Shown piece by piece: positions 9,136 to 18,546 of a stretch of DNA of 60,643 nt (within the stretch, counting starts at the first letter, position 1; every line of letters begins with the position of its first letter). A program made the translations under genes and the position numbers. The DNA comes from a bacterium (GTDB taxonomy: Bacteria > SZUA-79 > Acidulodesulfobacterales > Acidulodesulfobacteraceae): the NCBI GenBank assembly GCA_021825865.1, contig JAKAFU010000009.1:1-60643 (forward strand), read 5' to 3'. The notes beneath the pieces are model-generated. The model saw only the letters and a list, made by a program, of their open reading frames with translations. It had not been told where the DNA came from and searched no databases.

Positions 9136-12100
9136 TTAGTTGAAAATTTTTCCGCACAATAAAGAATAAGAACAGTACCCGCAGACTATATCGTCTGAAT
9201 AATCCGGAACAAAAGGCTTTTCTTCATTTAATATTTCTTTGAGCACATTGGCTAAAGACGGCATAATGATATTTTCCATTATATATGCGCCGTCATTATT
9301 TTCTTTGTCAGCGTTAAACATATACTGCCTGTATTTATCTTTACCCGCTCTAATATCATTAGATACCATGCCGAGACATGCATTGATTTTAGCGTAATCG
9401 CCTGCGGCGGCATTACGGCGAGTCTGCGCTGCGGCTTTTTTATTATCCGCGTTCAACACCGCCTGTTTGAATAAATAAATATACACCGGAAGCTGAAAAG
9501 ATTTTATAAATTCTTTTATCTTGCTTCTGTCTGTCAGCGGTTTCCCGCCGCAATGAGCGTTCAGCTTGTCTATATCCGGCTTTACCGCATGTTTGCCGGT
9601 TTTATAGTCTATAATAATATAACTTTCGCCCCTATCCAAGCTGTTGTCATTATTATCGTTATCGTCACTATTCTCATTATTGCCGTTATTCCCGATGCCG
9701 TTATTTTTAAATTTGTCTATTCTGTCTAGTATTCCAAAAAGTTTTACCGTTTTCCCGCAATTTATCTGAGCCGGGTTTGCTTCGTCTTTACCGATATTAA
9801 ACTCTGCTTCAATCTTGCGTTCTAATCCTAAAACTTCCCATCCTTTCTTATTAAGACAGTTATTTGATAAATCATGCTTAATAAAATTAAATAGTAAATT
9901 TTTGGACGTTTCTTTTACTAAAAAATCATCCGCTTCATTCCCGCATCCGTCGATTATTCCGTTTATTTTTTCTTTAATATAATTGTCTGCAAAATAGTCA
10001 TTCGCAGCCCTATCTGTCTTCATATGAATCTCCATACCCGCTTCCGCATTGGTATAAATATTCGTATTTGCGCCGGTATTTCTATTTTTATTTATATCCG
10101 TATTTGTATTTGCAAACATATTTATATTTGTACTATTTGCGCAGTTTTTATTAAAATATTTCGTCGTTAAAAAATCTTCATAAAATTTCTTAAGAACTCT
10201 GTGCTCAAATATTCCTACGCGCTCAGCCCTTATATAATCCGTTTTTATTGTATCCGCTTCGGAAAGTCCGGCTATATATTTATAATAAAATTGCACCGGA
10301 CAATTTATATATGTATCTATTGCGGTAACGGAAAGTTTTTTAAATATATTATCTATTATTTCTAATATCGGTTTATTTTTTTTAATTTCAAAATCATAAC
10401 TGCTCTTTTGTAAAATATCAGTCTTAAAACTTAATATGTTTATATTTTTTATATCAAGTTTTTTTGCTTTTTTTTCTTCATCCCATATAATTTCTTCAAT
10501 AAATCTGCTTCTTATCTTATTATCGTTTTTAATATAAATTAGGTCAGCCTCGCGCGCTCCGAAAATTAATCTTCTAAAATAGTATCTATATAACGCCTCA
10601 TAGTCAGTATAACATAATATACCTAATTTTTTTCTCAATGTATAAGGCAGCAGCGGGTCATATTTTTTTACCGGAGGTAAAATATCTTCATTTGCATCAA
10701 ATATTACAACTTTATCGAACTTTAAAGCTCTTGTCTCGAGAAGCCCCATAATTTGCAGACCTTTAAGAGGTATGCCTTTAAAAGCGGCAAATTCATTATC
10801 TATATAATATTTAAATAATCTGAATATTGATTTTTGCTTCATTATTTCATTGCTGCAATAAGAATTGCCGAATATATTAAGTATTTCTATTATCTTTTCC
10901 GTGAATTCCGGCGCTGATTTGTAGTCTGCTGCGGCGCTGCTGCTATCGCTTTCATTAATTATTATTTTGTTGATTATTTCAGATATTTTATTTGAAAAGT
11001 TTTCAGGGGTAGTTTCATCTGCTTCAAAATTTATAAAAAATAGCTCATGAATTTTTTTTACAGTATCTATAAGAACATGGGTATTTTCATTATCATTGTA
11101 ATTACAGCCGCCATTGCCGCTGCCGTCGGCTGAAACATCGGCGCACAAAGCCTTGTCTTCGTTATTATAAATAGTGTTGCGGACACATGCCGCCGCGTCT
11201 TCTGCGTCTTTAAGAGGAACATCAAAACTCAAAACCGTGTTTTCAATATCATTAAGCGTAATATAGCTATAATTGTTTGAAATTATATATTCTTCTGCAG
11301 CATTTGCCGCAGAAACAGCGCCTTCACCGCATAGCATCTTAACATACGGATGTTTTAATAAATTAATATAATCTTTTGCAAAATATCTATATTTATATCC
11401 GTATTTATATCCGTGATTATTTTTTTTATTACTATCCTTCTCTTCTGTGCCGCTATTTCTTATACCGTTTTCATTTTTTTCCGGCAATTTTGTTCCTTGA
11501 ACTTTAGATACAAGAGCAAGTAATGAATAGAGCGGCGTTCGTTTTAAGGAATACCCCATAGTTATATTGTAATCGCAATCTATATAATTTATTACATGAT
11601 ATAGAAGCGGCATCAGCGTATTAGAATCTGGTAAAATAATGGCGCTGGTTTCCGGAACAAAATTGCTTTTATCCAAAATATTTATATTTCTTTTCGATTC
11701 TAATTCAGAATGCACATCGAACCCTTCATGAAAATTTAAAATAGTGCTATTATCGCTATTCTGCGAATTTTTCTGCAGATTTTTTGGAAAAATAGGCTCA
11801 ATTTCAGGGTTGCCGAGTGCATTAATTAATTTTGAAACAATATAATCTTTTGAATATTCCTCTTTTTTTAAAGATTCAAATTGAGTATAAAATTCTGCGT
11901 CTTTGCTTTCAGCAAGGGTTTTAAAAATATACGCTTCGGTTTTATTAAGCGAGATAAATCCTGCAAGGTAGATTTTTTTGAATCCATTTCTAAAATTATC
12001 TATATTTCCACTTATATCTTCATTTATATTTTTTAAAAATATATTTGCGCCGCTCTTAATGTATTCTAACGCATCAATATAGTCTAACCCGGGCGAAGAC

Positions 12101-12936
12101 AGATTGTTTTCGTATAATTTATTGTGAAAATTTTCGCGTATCACCGACAAGCTGTTATAAAATCTGCCGACACTTTCAGGCGTATCAGGCAGATAAGATT
12201 TTAAAGATTTCAGCTCACTATTTTTTACAGCTTCGGCGTCCAATTCGTTAATTACATTGAACAGCTGCAGTCCCCATGGAAAAAAATCATCGAATTTCTT
12301 TATATTTCTAAAGCCGATATTGATATTTATACTGTCATTACTTTTATCAATATTTTTGCTATCACCGCCTGTGCCTGCCGCACCTGCCGGAGCAGCAGTA
12401 TTTTTCTGATTTAAAACATAACTTTCCGCTTTAAAAATCTCCTTTGTGATATTATATAAAAACCATACGGCATCAATAATGCTTATATCTTTTCGAATAC
12501 CGCAAGATTTTTCAGCGATAAATTTAATAAATTCATTTATTGAAAAAGTATGCGGAGGTTTGTAAGGAGCGCCTATTTTATCAGAAAGGATATTTTTTAA
12601 ATATAAAGCAGGCCTTTTTCCTGCAAAAACTACGGCATATTTCGAAAAATCTCTGCCTGCTGTTTTACTTTTTTTTATATTATTTTTTATATATTCATTT
12701 TCGGCGTAATTATTATACGCTCTGCCGCGAGCGTCGCTGCAGCTGCTCTGAGTATCGCCGCTATTGCTGCTGCCGGTATTGCCGTTTATAATATTATTAT
12801 TAAAATGATTACAATCCGCATTATAACTCGCATTGCTGCCGTAATTAGAGTCGTTAACACCGTCAGTTTCGTCTATTAATTTTTCTGCTATATGTTCAAT
12901 AATAGAGTCTTTATATGTCAGAGCGTAAATTTTCAT
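9136..12936 (-). CDS. addB: AddB-like PD-(D/E)XK exonuclease subunit
   Basis: 1266 residues. The C-terminal part has a RecB-family nuclease: GILDRID, IIIDYKTGK (Asp and Lys of the catalytic motif) and QLPVYIYLF. An iron-sulfur staple is suggested by NCPVQFYY plus the terminal C-x2-C-x5-C (CGYCSYSLLC), as in AddB. The N-terminal region lacks a clear Walker A, as expected for the AddB helicase-like scaffold. With the AddA-like gene upstream it should resect double-strand ends for recombination. Oddities are Asn/Ser-rich low-complexity inserts near residues 25-90, 960-990 and 1090-1105, encoded partly by hexamer repeats. Divergent, so the symbol is by domain layout and context. Confidence 0.8.
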   Translation of the reverse strand: MKIYALTYKDSIIEHIAEKLIDETDGVNDSNYGSNASYNADCNHFNNNIINGNTGSSNSGDTQSSCSDARGRAYNNYAENEYIKNNIKKSKTAGRDFSKYAVVFAGKRPALYLKNILSDKIGAPYKPPHTFSINEFIKFIAEKSCGIRKDISIIDAVWFLYNITKEIFKAESYVLNQKNTAAPAGAAGTGGDSKNIDKSNDSININIGFRNIKKFDDFFPWGLQLFNVINELDAEAVKNSELKSLKSYLPDTPESVGRFYNSLSVIRENFHNKLYENNLSSPGLDYIDALEYIKSGANIFLKNINEDISGNIDNFRNGFKKIYLAGFISLNKTEAYIFKTLAESKDAEFYTQFESLKKEEYSKDYIVSKLINALGNPEIEPIFPKNLQKNSQNSDNSTILNFHEGFDVHSELESKRNINILDKSNFVPETSAIILPDSNTLMPLLYHVINYIDCDYNITMGYSLKRTPLYSLLALVSKVQGTKLPEKNENGIRNSGTEEKDSNKKNNHGYKYGYKYRYFAKDYINLLKHPYVKMLCGEGAVSAANAAEEYIISNNYSYITLNDIENTVLSFDVPLKDAEDAAACVRNTIYNNEDKALCADVSADGSGNGGCNYNDNENTHVLIDTVKKIHELFFINFEADETTPENFSNKISEIINKIIINESDSSSAAADYKSAPEFTEKIIEILNIFGNSYCSNEIMKQKSIFRLFKYYIDNEFAAFKGIPLKGLQIMGLLETRALKFDKVVIFDANEDILPPVKKYDPLLPYTLRKKLGILCYTDYEALYRYYFRRLIFGAREADLIYIKNDNKIRSRFIEEIIWDEEKKAKKLDIKNINILSFKTDILQKSSYDFEIKKNKPILEIIDNIFKKLSVTAIDTYINCPVQFYYKYIAGLSEADTIKTDYIRAERVGIFEHRVLKKFYEDFLTTKYFNKNCANSTNINMFANTNTDINKNRNTGANTNIYTNAEAGMEIHMKTDRAANDYFADNYIKEKINGIIDGCGNEADDFLVKETSKNLLFNFIKHDLSNNCLNKKGWEVLGLERKIEAEFNIGKDEANPAQINCGKTVKLFGILDRIDKFKNNGIGNNGNNENSDDNDNNDNSLDRGESYIIIDYKTGKHAVKPDIDKLNAHCGGKPLTDRSKIKEFIKSFQLPVYIYLFKQAVLNADNKKAAAQTRRNAAAGDYAKINACLGMVSNDIRAGKDKYRQYMFNADKENNDGAYIMENIIMPSLANVLKEILNEEKPFVPDYSDDIVCGYCSYSLLCGKIFN
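10045..10140 (-). repeat. Degenerate hexamer repeats inside addB
   Basis: A run of GTATTT/GCATTG-like hexamers (plus-strand reading) keeps the frame and encodes alternating Asn and Thr/Ile (NTNTDINKNR...). A closely similar hexamer run occurs in rimO at 17676-17765. Confidence 0.7.
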
Positions 12937-13038
12937 TGCAATTACCTTGTGTTATAATAAAACAGTATTAATTATTAATTATTTTTTATGGCTATTCTTC
13001 CGCGACTATATTATTTATTTATTTTCTTTATTTATTAA

Positions 13039-16000
13039 TTAATTAATACTTATAATATTATCGTCGGCGCTGTTGACGACGATGCAGCCGTTAAAAAACA
13101 AATTTATTAATCTATTTTTATGAATACCTATCTTGGGCGGCAATAAAATATAAAGTTCATTTTCCGCTCTTGTCAGCGTTACATAAAAAAGATTTAATTC
13201 GTCTATAAAATTTAATGATTTTTGGCGTATATACGAAACTACAGATTTTACGGCAGCTTTATCTTCTTCGGTTATTGTTTCATACATACTTGTTTCAGAT
13301 ATGCTTGTTTCATACATGCTTGTTTCAGATGTAATTGTTTCATATTTTATTTCCGAGCGTTCTGCAAAATCTGAATACGCATCAGCATTCAATTCATCAT
13401 TTAAATTTAACGCATCACTATTTTCAATATTTTCAATAAGAACTTTGACGATGCTTAATAAAAAATTCTGTCCTGTTTTATCTGCATAGTCAAGCGCAAT
13501 GCCGCAGCCTGTATAATCGCCGTTCTCATTGCCGCCGATGTTGTTTGAACTTAAATAATCAACTATTATCTTATTCGGACTGTCAACTTTTAAACCTGCA
13601 TAAGGAATAATAACTATCGGAAACTGTAAACCTTTAGATTTATGCATAGTTAAAACGTTCACGGCATCTTTGTCAGAATTAAGTTTAACTAAAAATAATT
13701 TTTCTTCAGATTTAACGTTTTCAAAAAAATCTATAAACTCTCCCAAACTGTTTTCACTTTCCTGTTCTCTGTTTTTTAAAAGTTCAAGAAGGTGCATAAA
13801 GAATCCAAGATTATTTTTAAAATTTTCATAAATATTAAATTTTTGATAAAACATACATACAAAATCGTAAGGCGGGTAATAGCCTGCGCTGTTTATTAAA
13901 GGTTCAAAATAATAATCCCGTGCAATATTTTCTTGAAACCACTTTTTAAAATACGGATAAATAAACTTCTTATCTCTATTTTGCGCAACGAAATAATTGA
14001 GCTCATTTTTAAAAGCGGCGAAAAAATCTGATGCACTAAACATGGAGTCAAATATTGAACCGCTTATAAAATTAATTAGAGAAAGATTATCGGAAGGTTT
14101 ATTTATAAATTTCATAAAACTGATAACTTCTTTAATCAGAGCGTTATTTCTTATATCGGCGTTCTGCTCCGATTCTGCCGGTATTCCGTCACGTTTTAAT
14201 CTGAGAACTATATTGCTTGATTCTTGATTTGTGCGTGTCAGAATTGCAATATCTTTATATTTGTAATTTCTGGTTTTTATATCCTCTATTATATTTATAG
14301 TTTTTTCTAAACATATTTCTTTAATTTTCTGAGAATTTAAAGCATCATCAGAAAATATATCTGCGTTGCCGAAAGTGCTATCGCTGCCATTGCTGCCGTC
14401 ATTACCTGTATCATCGGAAATATATTCTTTTTCGCTGTTTTTATTATATCCTGTTCTCTCATTTGCCGTCTGTTCGTATGCCGTTTGCTCATGTGCTGTC
14501 TGGTCATACCCGTTTTGTTTTTCTAAAATCCTCTCAATATAAATGCGCCCGCCGCCGCTCTCCTTTTTAAAAAGTTTGTCGGGTGATTCCTGTTCATGGT
14601 CTTTATATACCGTATTTATAAGCTGTGCAATATTTTTATTTACGAGACTATCTATAGAGCCGGCTGAAAGCTGCGAATCTGAACATACAGAATCCTTAAA
14701 ATGAACGGAATTTGATAATAAGCGGGAAACTAAATTTTCAGGGCTGAAAGTTTGATTGAAAAAGCTTATAAGTTCTTTTTTCGACCTGAAATTATAAGAA
14801 AGTTTTTCTTCGTAAAAATTATTTTCGTAGATAATATTTTCACTGCGGAAATCGTCCATAACCTCATCGAATAAATCGGCGTCTCCTCCTTTAAATCTAT
14901 ATATTGACTGTTTTTTATCCCCTACATAAAAAAATGTACCGCCGTTTGCAATGCTGTTGCCGACCAATGCTTTTATGTTTTCCCATTGAAGCCTGTCCGT
15001 GTCCTGAAATTCATCTATAAGATAATGATAAATTTTTTCTCCGATATTAAAATATATCTCAGGCACTCTGTTATTTCTTATCAATTCATTTATTTTTATT
15101 TTCAATTCATCTATAAATATATTGCCGTCGTTTTTAGATTTTTCCGCTATAATTTTTTTTACTTCTTTTAGTATTTTTATATAAGAATAAAATTTTATGC
15201 CGTTGACTGTCAAAATAATATTTTTAATGCTTTCTCTTATACTGTCCCATGTCTGCTGAAGTCTGATTAAAATAAGCGCCGCTTCATTAACAGCCGTTTC
15301 TTTATGATTGTCTTCATTATTAAAATCAGACGCATTATTCAAATTATTAAACTTATCAAACTTATTATTATTATTTAACCTATCCGGCTTATTTATATTA
15401 TTTAAATTATCTAAATTAGTTAAATTATCCAAGCCCTCTAAGCTTTTAGCATTTGTTATAAGTTGACGTATATCTTTTTTAAGAAGATAAGCCGAACTGA
15501 AATCCATTTTTGAAATTTTCGCTAACCCTTTTAATACATTTTTATTCAAAGCTATCCCTTTAGCTTTAGATTTTGCTTGAGATTTAGATTGGGATTGAGA
15601 AACTGTTTTTGCTTTTCCTGCCGTTCTAACTTCAAAGTTATCTGATATATTTATATTGTTGAAAGCCTCTATTGAATTAACCAATTCCTGCAATTTTCCG
15701 CCGCAATCATGCACATCGTCTGTTTCGAAAGGTCTTTCGTATATGCCGTTAATGTTTTTTTCTATATAATCATGCGATTTAATTAAATAATCTTCGTCAT
15801 TCGGGACGCTGAAATATTTACCTTCCGTATTTTCAATATTCCTTAATTCTTTTATCGTTTCTACGATTGCCTTGCGCGGATTGAAACTGCTTTTGCCTTC
15901 TATAACCGTGTAATTTTTAATGAATTCCTTAAACATATTTTTTATTTCTCTGCCTTTGTTTCCGTCTGGCCCGTCTGACCCGTTTGACCATTCAGCCGAG

Positions 16001-16578
16001 TCTGATGCGCTTGACGGAACCGACGCGTCCGATGCATCTAAAAGCAGACTGTCTAACGCATATTCTATATAAGACGTCGGATTCATAATTATATTAAACC
16101 CGGGTTTTATATCGGTCTCAAGTAAAGATGCTTTAATTATATCCGTTAAAAAACTGTCTATTGTTTTCACATTAAAGTCTGAATAATTTTTAATGATGTT
16201 ATCTGCAATAAACAAAGCCTTTTCTTGAATATTTTTTGTATTCGCGCTGCTGCCGGTGCCGGTAATTTCGTAATTTATGTCTATCACTTTTTTAACCTGT
16301 TCTATCGCATCCTTGTCTCCTATAGCAATAGACTTGAGCAGATTCAGAATGCGGTCTTTCATTTCTCCCGCAGCTTTGTTTGTAAATGTTATAGCTATAA
16401 TATTATTTAAATTATTTGTGTTAGTATTATTTGATTTTATTTTAGAAGACAAAAGAAACTGAACATATCTGAGGGAAAGATTATGCGTTTTGCCGCTTCC
16501 TGCAGATGCAGACAACTGGAAAATATGCGGAAACACAAGTTCTTTATCGTTTTTTAAAGGATTAGCGATATTATCCAT
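13039..16578 (-). CDS. addA: AddA-like UvrD/RecB-family helicase without a nuclease domain
   Basis: 1179 residues. Helicase motifs appear in order: Walker A SASAGSGKT (about 23-31), ITFTNKAAGEM, YLIDEFQDTD (Walker B), YVGDKKQSIYRFKGGD, TMHKSKGLQFPIVI and FYVTLTRAENELYI. The protein ends about 35 residues after the last motif, so the C-terminal nuclease domain of classical AddA is absent and only the partner addB supplies one. It follows rimO by 64 bases and precedes addB by 102. Several hydrophilic inserts swell it: an NLNN/NNNKF run (about 380-415), a QTAHEQTAYEQT run and a five-residue ETS repeat near the end. Confidence 0.85.
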   Translation of the reverse strand: MDNIANPLKNDKELVFPHIFQLSASAGSGKTHNLSLRYVQFLLSSKIKSNNTNTNNLNNIIAITFTNKAAGEMKDRILNLLKSIAIGDKDAIEQVKKVIDINYEITGTGSSANTKNIQEKALFIADNIIKNYSDFNVKTIDSFLTDIIKASLLETDIKPGFNIIMNPTSYIEYALDSLLLDASDASVPSSASDSAEWSNGSDGPDGNKGREIKNMFKEFIKNYTVIEGKSSFNPRKAIVETIKELRNIENTEGKYFSVPNDEDYLIKSHDYIEKNINGIYERPFETDDVHDCGGKLQELVNSIEAFNNINISDNFEVRTAGKAKTVSQSQSKSQAKSKAKGIALNKNVLKGLAKISKMDFSSAYLLKKDIRQLITNAKSLEGLDNLTNLDNLNNINKPDRLNNNNKFDKFNNLNNASDFNNEDNHKETAVNEAALILIRLQQTWDSIRESIKNIILTVNGIKFYSYIKILKEVKKIIAEKSKNDGNIFIDELKIKINELIRNNRVPEIYFNIGEKIYHYLIDEFQDTDRLQWENIKALVGNSIANGGTFFYVGDKKQSIYRFKGGDADLFDEVMDDFRSENIIYENNFYEEKLSYNFRSKKELISFFNQTFSPENLVSRLLSNSVHFKDSVCSDSQLSAGSIDSLVNKNIAQLINTVYKDHEQESPDKLFKKESGGGRIYIERILEKQNGYDQTAHEQTAYEQTANERTGYNKNSEKEYISDDTGNDGSNGSDSTFGNADIFSDDALNSQKIKEICLEKTINIIEDIKTRNYKYKDIAILTRTNQESSNIVLRLKRDGIPAESEQNADIRNNALIKEVISFMKFINKPSDNLSLINFISGSIFDSMFSASDFFAAFKNELNYFVAQNRDKKFIYPYFKKWFQENIARDYYFEPLINSAGYYPPYDFVCMFYQKFNIYENFKNNLGFFMHLLELLKNREQESENSLGEFIDFFENVKSEEKLFLVKLNSDKDAVNVLTMHKSKGLQFPIVIIPYAGLKVDSPNKIIVDYLSSNNIGGNENGDYTGCGIALDYADKTGQNFLLSIVKVLIENIENSDALNLNDELNADAYSDFAERSEIKYETITSETSMYETSISETSMYETITEEDKAAVKSVVSYIRQKSLNFIDELNLFYVTLTRAENELYILLPPKIGIHKNRLINLFFNGCIVVNSADDNIISIN
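13276..13350 (-). repeat. Five tandem 15-bp units inside addA
   Basis: Plus-strand units at 13276, 13291, 13306, 13321 and 13336 all begin TGTTTCA and differ by a few bases. They encode a five-residue repeat of the type YETSM/SETSI close to the C-terminal helicase motifs. Unit length is a multiple of three, so copy-number change would keep the frame. Confidence 0.9.
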
Positions 16579-16642
16579 TTGTTTACCTGAATATTTTATC
16601 TGTACAATAAACGTTCATTTATCTTTATTATTTAAATTTGTT

Positions 16643-18118
16643 TCAATTTTTCTGACTGCAGTCAATACCGTATAAATCATAATCTTTTTGTTTCGTGATT
16701 TTTATCCGTAAAAAATCGGCTTCTTCATTCTTTTTTATGACGCCTTTCATGACGCCGGCATTAGTTATCCCGCCGTTTATTTTGCCGGTTATTCCGCCTT
16801 TATTTTCGGAATAGATATAAGTGCAGCCGTCGATATCCGGCGCCTGAAAGTAAGTTCTTGTCCGGATAATATTTTTACCGCTATGCTCGTTATCTATAAT
16901 CGCTTCATACTGCTTTCCTTTATATTTTGCAAATATTTCAGGCAGCAATGAATTTTGCAGCTCCATAAGCGTTTTATATCTTTCGTTTTTTAATTTTACG
17001 CCTATCTTATTTTTAAGCTCAAAAGATGCTGCATCTCGTTCGTCTGAATATTTAAAAACTCCAAGATTATCAAACTTTGTTTCTTTGACAAAGGACAGCA
17101 ATTCATTAAAATCATCTTCAGTTTCCCCAGGAAAGCCGCATATCAGTGACGTTCTCAGCGCAATATCCGGAATTTCTGTTTTAAATTTCTCAATCAGCCT
17201 TAATATAGTTTTTTGAGCGGTTGCTCTTTTCATCAATTTTAATATATTGTCGCTTATGTGCTGAACCGGCATATCGGCATATTTAAGAATTTTTTCTTCA
17301 TTTTTAATAAGCGATATCAAATTCTCGGTTATAAGAGAGGGATAAATATACATAAGCCTTATCCATTTTATTTTCTTAATTTTTATCAGCTCTTTTAATA
17401 AAGTGTATAGACCGTCTTTGATATTGCGGTCAACGCCATAATAAGAAATATCCTGAGAAATTATTATTAATTCTCTCACGCCGTTTTCTGACAAATACAA
17501 TGCTTCTTTTTTCAAATCTTCAATATTTTTGGATTTATAAACACCTCTTATTGACGGTATTACACAAAAAGAACAATGTCTGTCGCATCCTTCCGAAATT
17601 TTTAAATAAGCCGTTCTTTTTAGATTAAAATGCTCTCTTTCTATAAATTGACTATTAGTATCCGTATTAAAATTTGTATTTGCATTGGTATTGCTATTGG
17701 TATTCGCATTCGCATTTAAGTCTATATTTATATTTGTATTTACATTTACATTCGAATCTGTATTGAGTTTTTTTGCAATATCGGCAATAGCAGTTTCGTC
17801 AAAGGTAGATAAAAAATAATCAACTTCAGGTAAGTCTTTTATAAGGACATCTTTATTATTGTTGACCATACATCCCGTTACTATTATATGCTTAATACCG
17901 CCTTCAAGTTTGTGATTGATAGTTTCCACTATTATATCGATAGATTCTTTTCTGGCTTTCTCAAGAAAACCGCATGTATTTATTATGCATATATCGCTTC
18001 CTAAAATTTCAGGACTAAAAATAAGCCCTTCTCTTTTTAAAATAGTAAACATATCTTCAGAATCAACCTGATTCTTTGGGCATCCTAGACTTATAAGATG
18101 AAATTTTAAATTTTTCAT
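16643..18118 (-). CDS. rimO: Ribosomal protein S12 methylthiotransferase RimO
   Basis: 491 residues. The N-terminal UPF0004 domain has SLGCPKNQVDSE (11-22), NTCGF (47-51) and TGCM (81-84), holding the auxiliary cluster. The radical SAM core has CDRHCSFC, and a TRAM-like C-terminus follows. SLGCPKN-VDSE separates RimO from MiaB and MtaB. It methylthiolates an aspartate of ribosomal protein S12. An Asn/Thr-rich insert at residues about 119-156, coded by hexamer repeats, lengthens the linker between the UPF0004 and radical SAM domains and is absent from typical family members. First gene of rimO-addA-addB. Confidence 0.95.
   Translation of the reverse strand: MKNLKFHLISLGCPKNQVDSEDMFTILKREGLIFSPEILGSDICIINTCGFLEKARKESIDIIVETINHKLEGGIKHIIVTGCMVNNNKDVLIKDLPEVDYFLSTFDETAIADIAKKLNTDSNVNVNTNINIDLNANANTNSNTNANTNFNTDTNSQFIEREHFNLKRTAYLKISEGCDRHCSFCVIPSIRGVYKSKNIEDLKKEALYLSENGVRELIIISQDISYYGVDRNIKDGLYTLLKELIKIKKIKWIRLMYIYPSLITENLISLIKNEEKILKYADMPVQHISDNILKLMKRATAQKTILRLIEKFKTEIPDIALRTSLICGFPGETEDDFNELLSFVKETKFDNLGVFKYSDERDAASFELKNKIGVKLKNERYKTLMELQNSLLPEIFAKYKGKQYEAIIDNEHSGKNIIRTRTYFQAPDIDGCTYIYSENKGGITGKINGGITNAGVMKGVIKKNEEADFLRIKITKQKDYDLYGIDCSQKN
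17676..17765 (-). repeat. About fifteen hexamer repeats inside rimO
   Basis: Plus-strand hexamers such as GTATTT, GCATTG, GTATTC, GCATTC and ACATTT follow one another in phase. On the coding strand they give Asn at every second position (NVNVNTNINIDLNANANT and onwards). The run falls exactly between two domains of the enzyme. Confidence 0.9.
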
Positions 18119-18546
18119 GTCGGTTTTTATTTTGTTTAATATTATAATAAATTGTAAATAAAACTGTTTATACCGAGTTTACAAAACGGCGCTATAATAA
18201 AATTATAAATAAAACTATAATAAAGCTATATAATAAATAAAATCTAAGTCAAAAAAATTCTCTGAAATTATACAAGCTGCCGCATACACCATTATTATAG
18301 TTATATAAAGGTTATATTAAGTTATACAAACTGTATGCATACATCATTATTCATTATTATAGATATATAAGAATTATATAATAGTTATATGAGCCGTATA
18401 TATGCCATTAATCATTAATATGAACTAATTTATATTAATTTATATAAACTAGTTGTGCTAGATGCGGTTTCAATATGCTATAATGCAGTAAATAAAACAT
18501 TATGAATGAAATCGGAAATTTAATAGAAGAATAATTAAAAAATATT
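18119..18546. promoter_or_regulatory. Divergent promoter region between rimO and tolC
   Basis: 428 bases without a gene. It is very AT-rich with near-repeated phrases around 18280-18420 (ATTATTATAGTTATATAA, GTTATATTAAGTTATAC). An extended -10 element TGCTATAAT at 18476-18484 points to the right, about 63 bases before the tolC start codon; a weak TTGTGC lies upstream. The promoter is inferred from motif match only. Confidence 0.4.
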
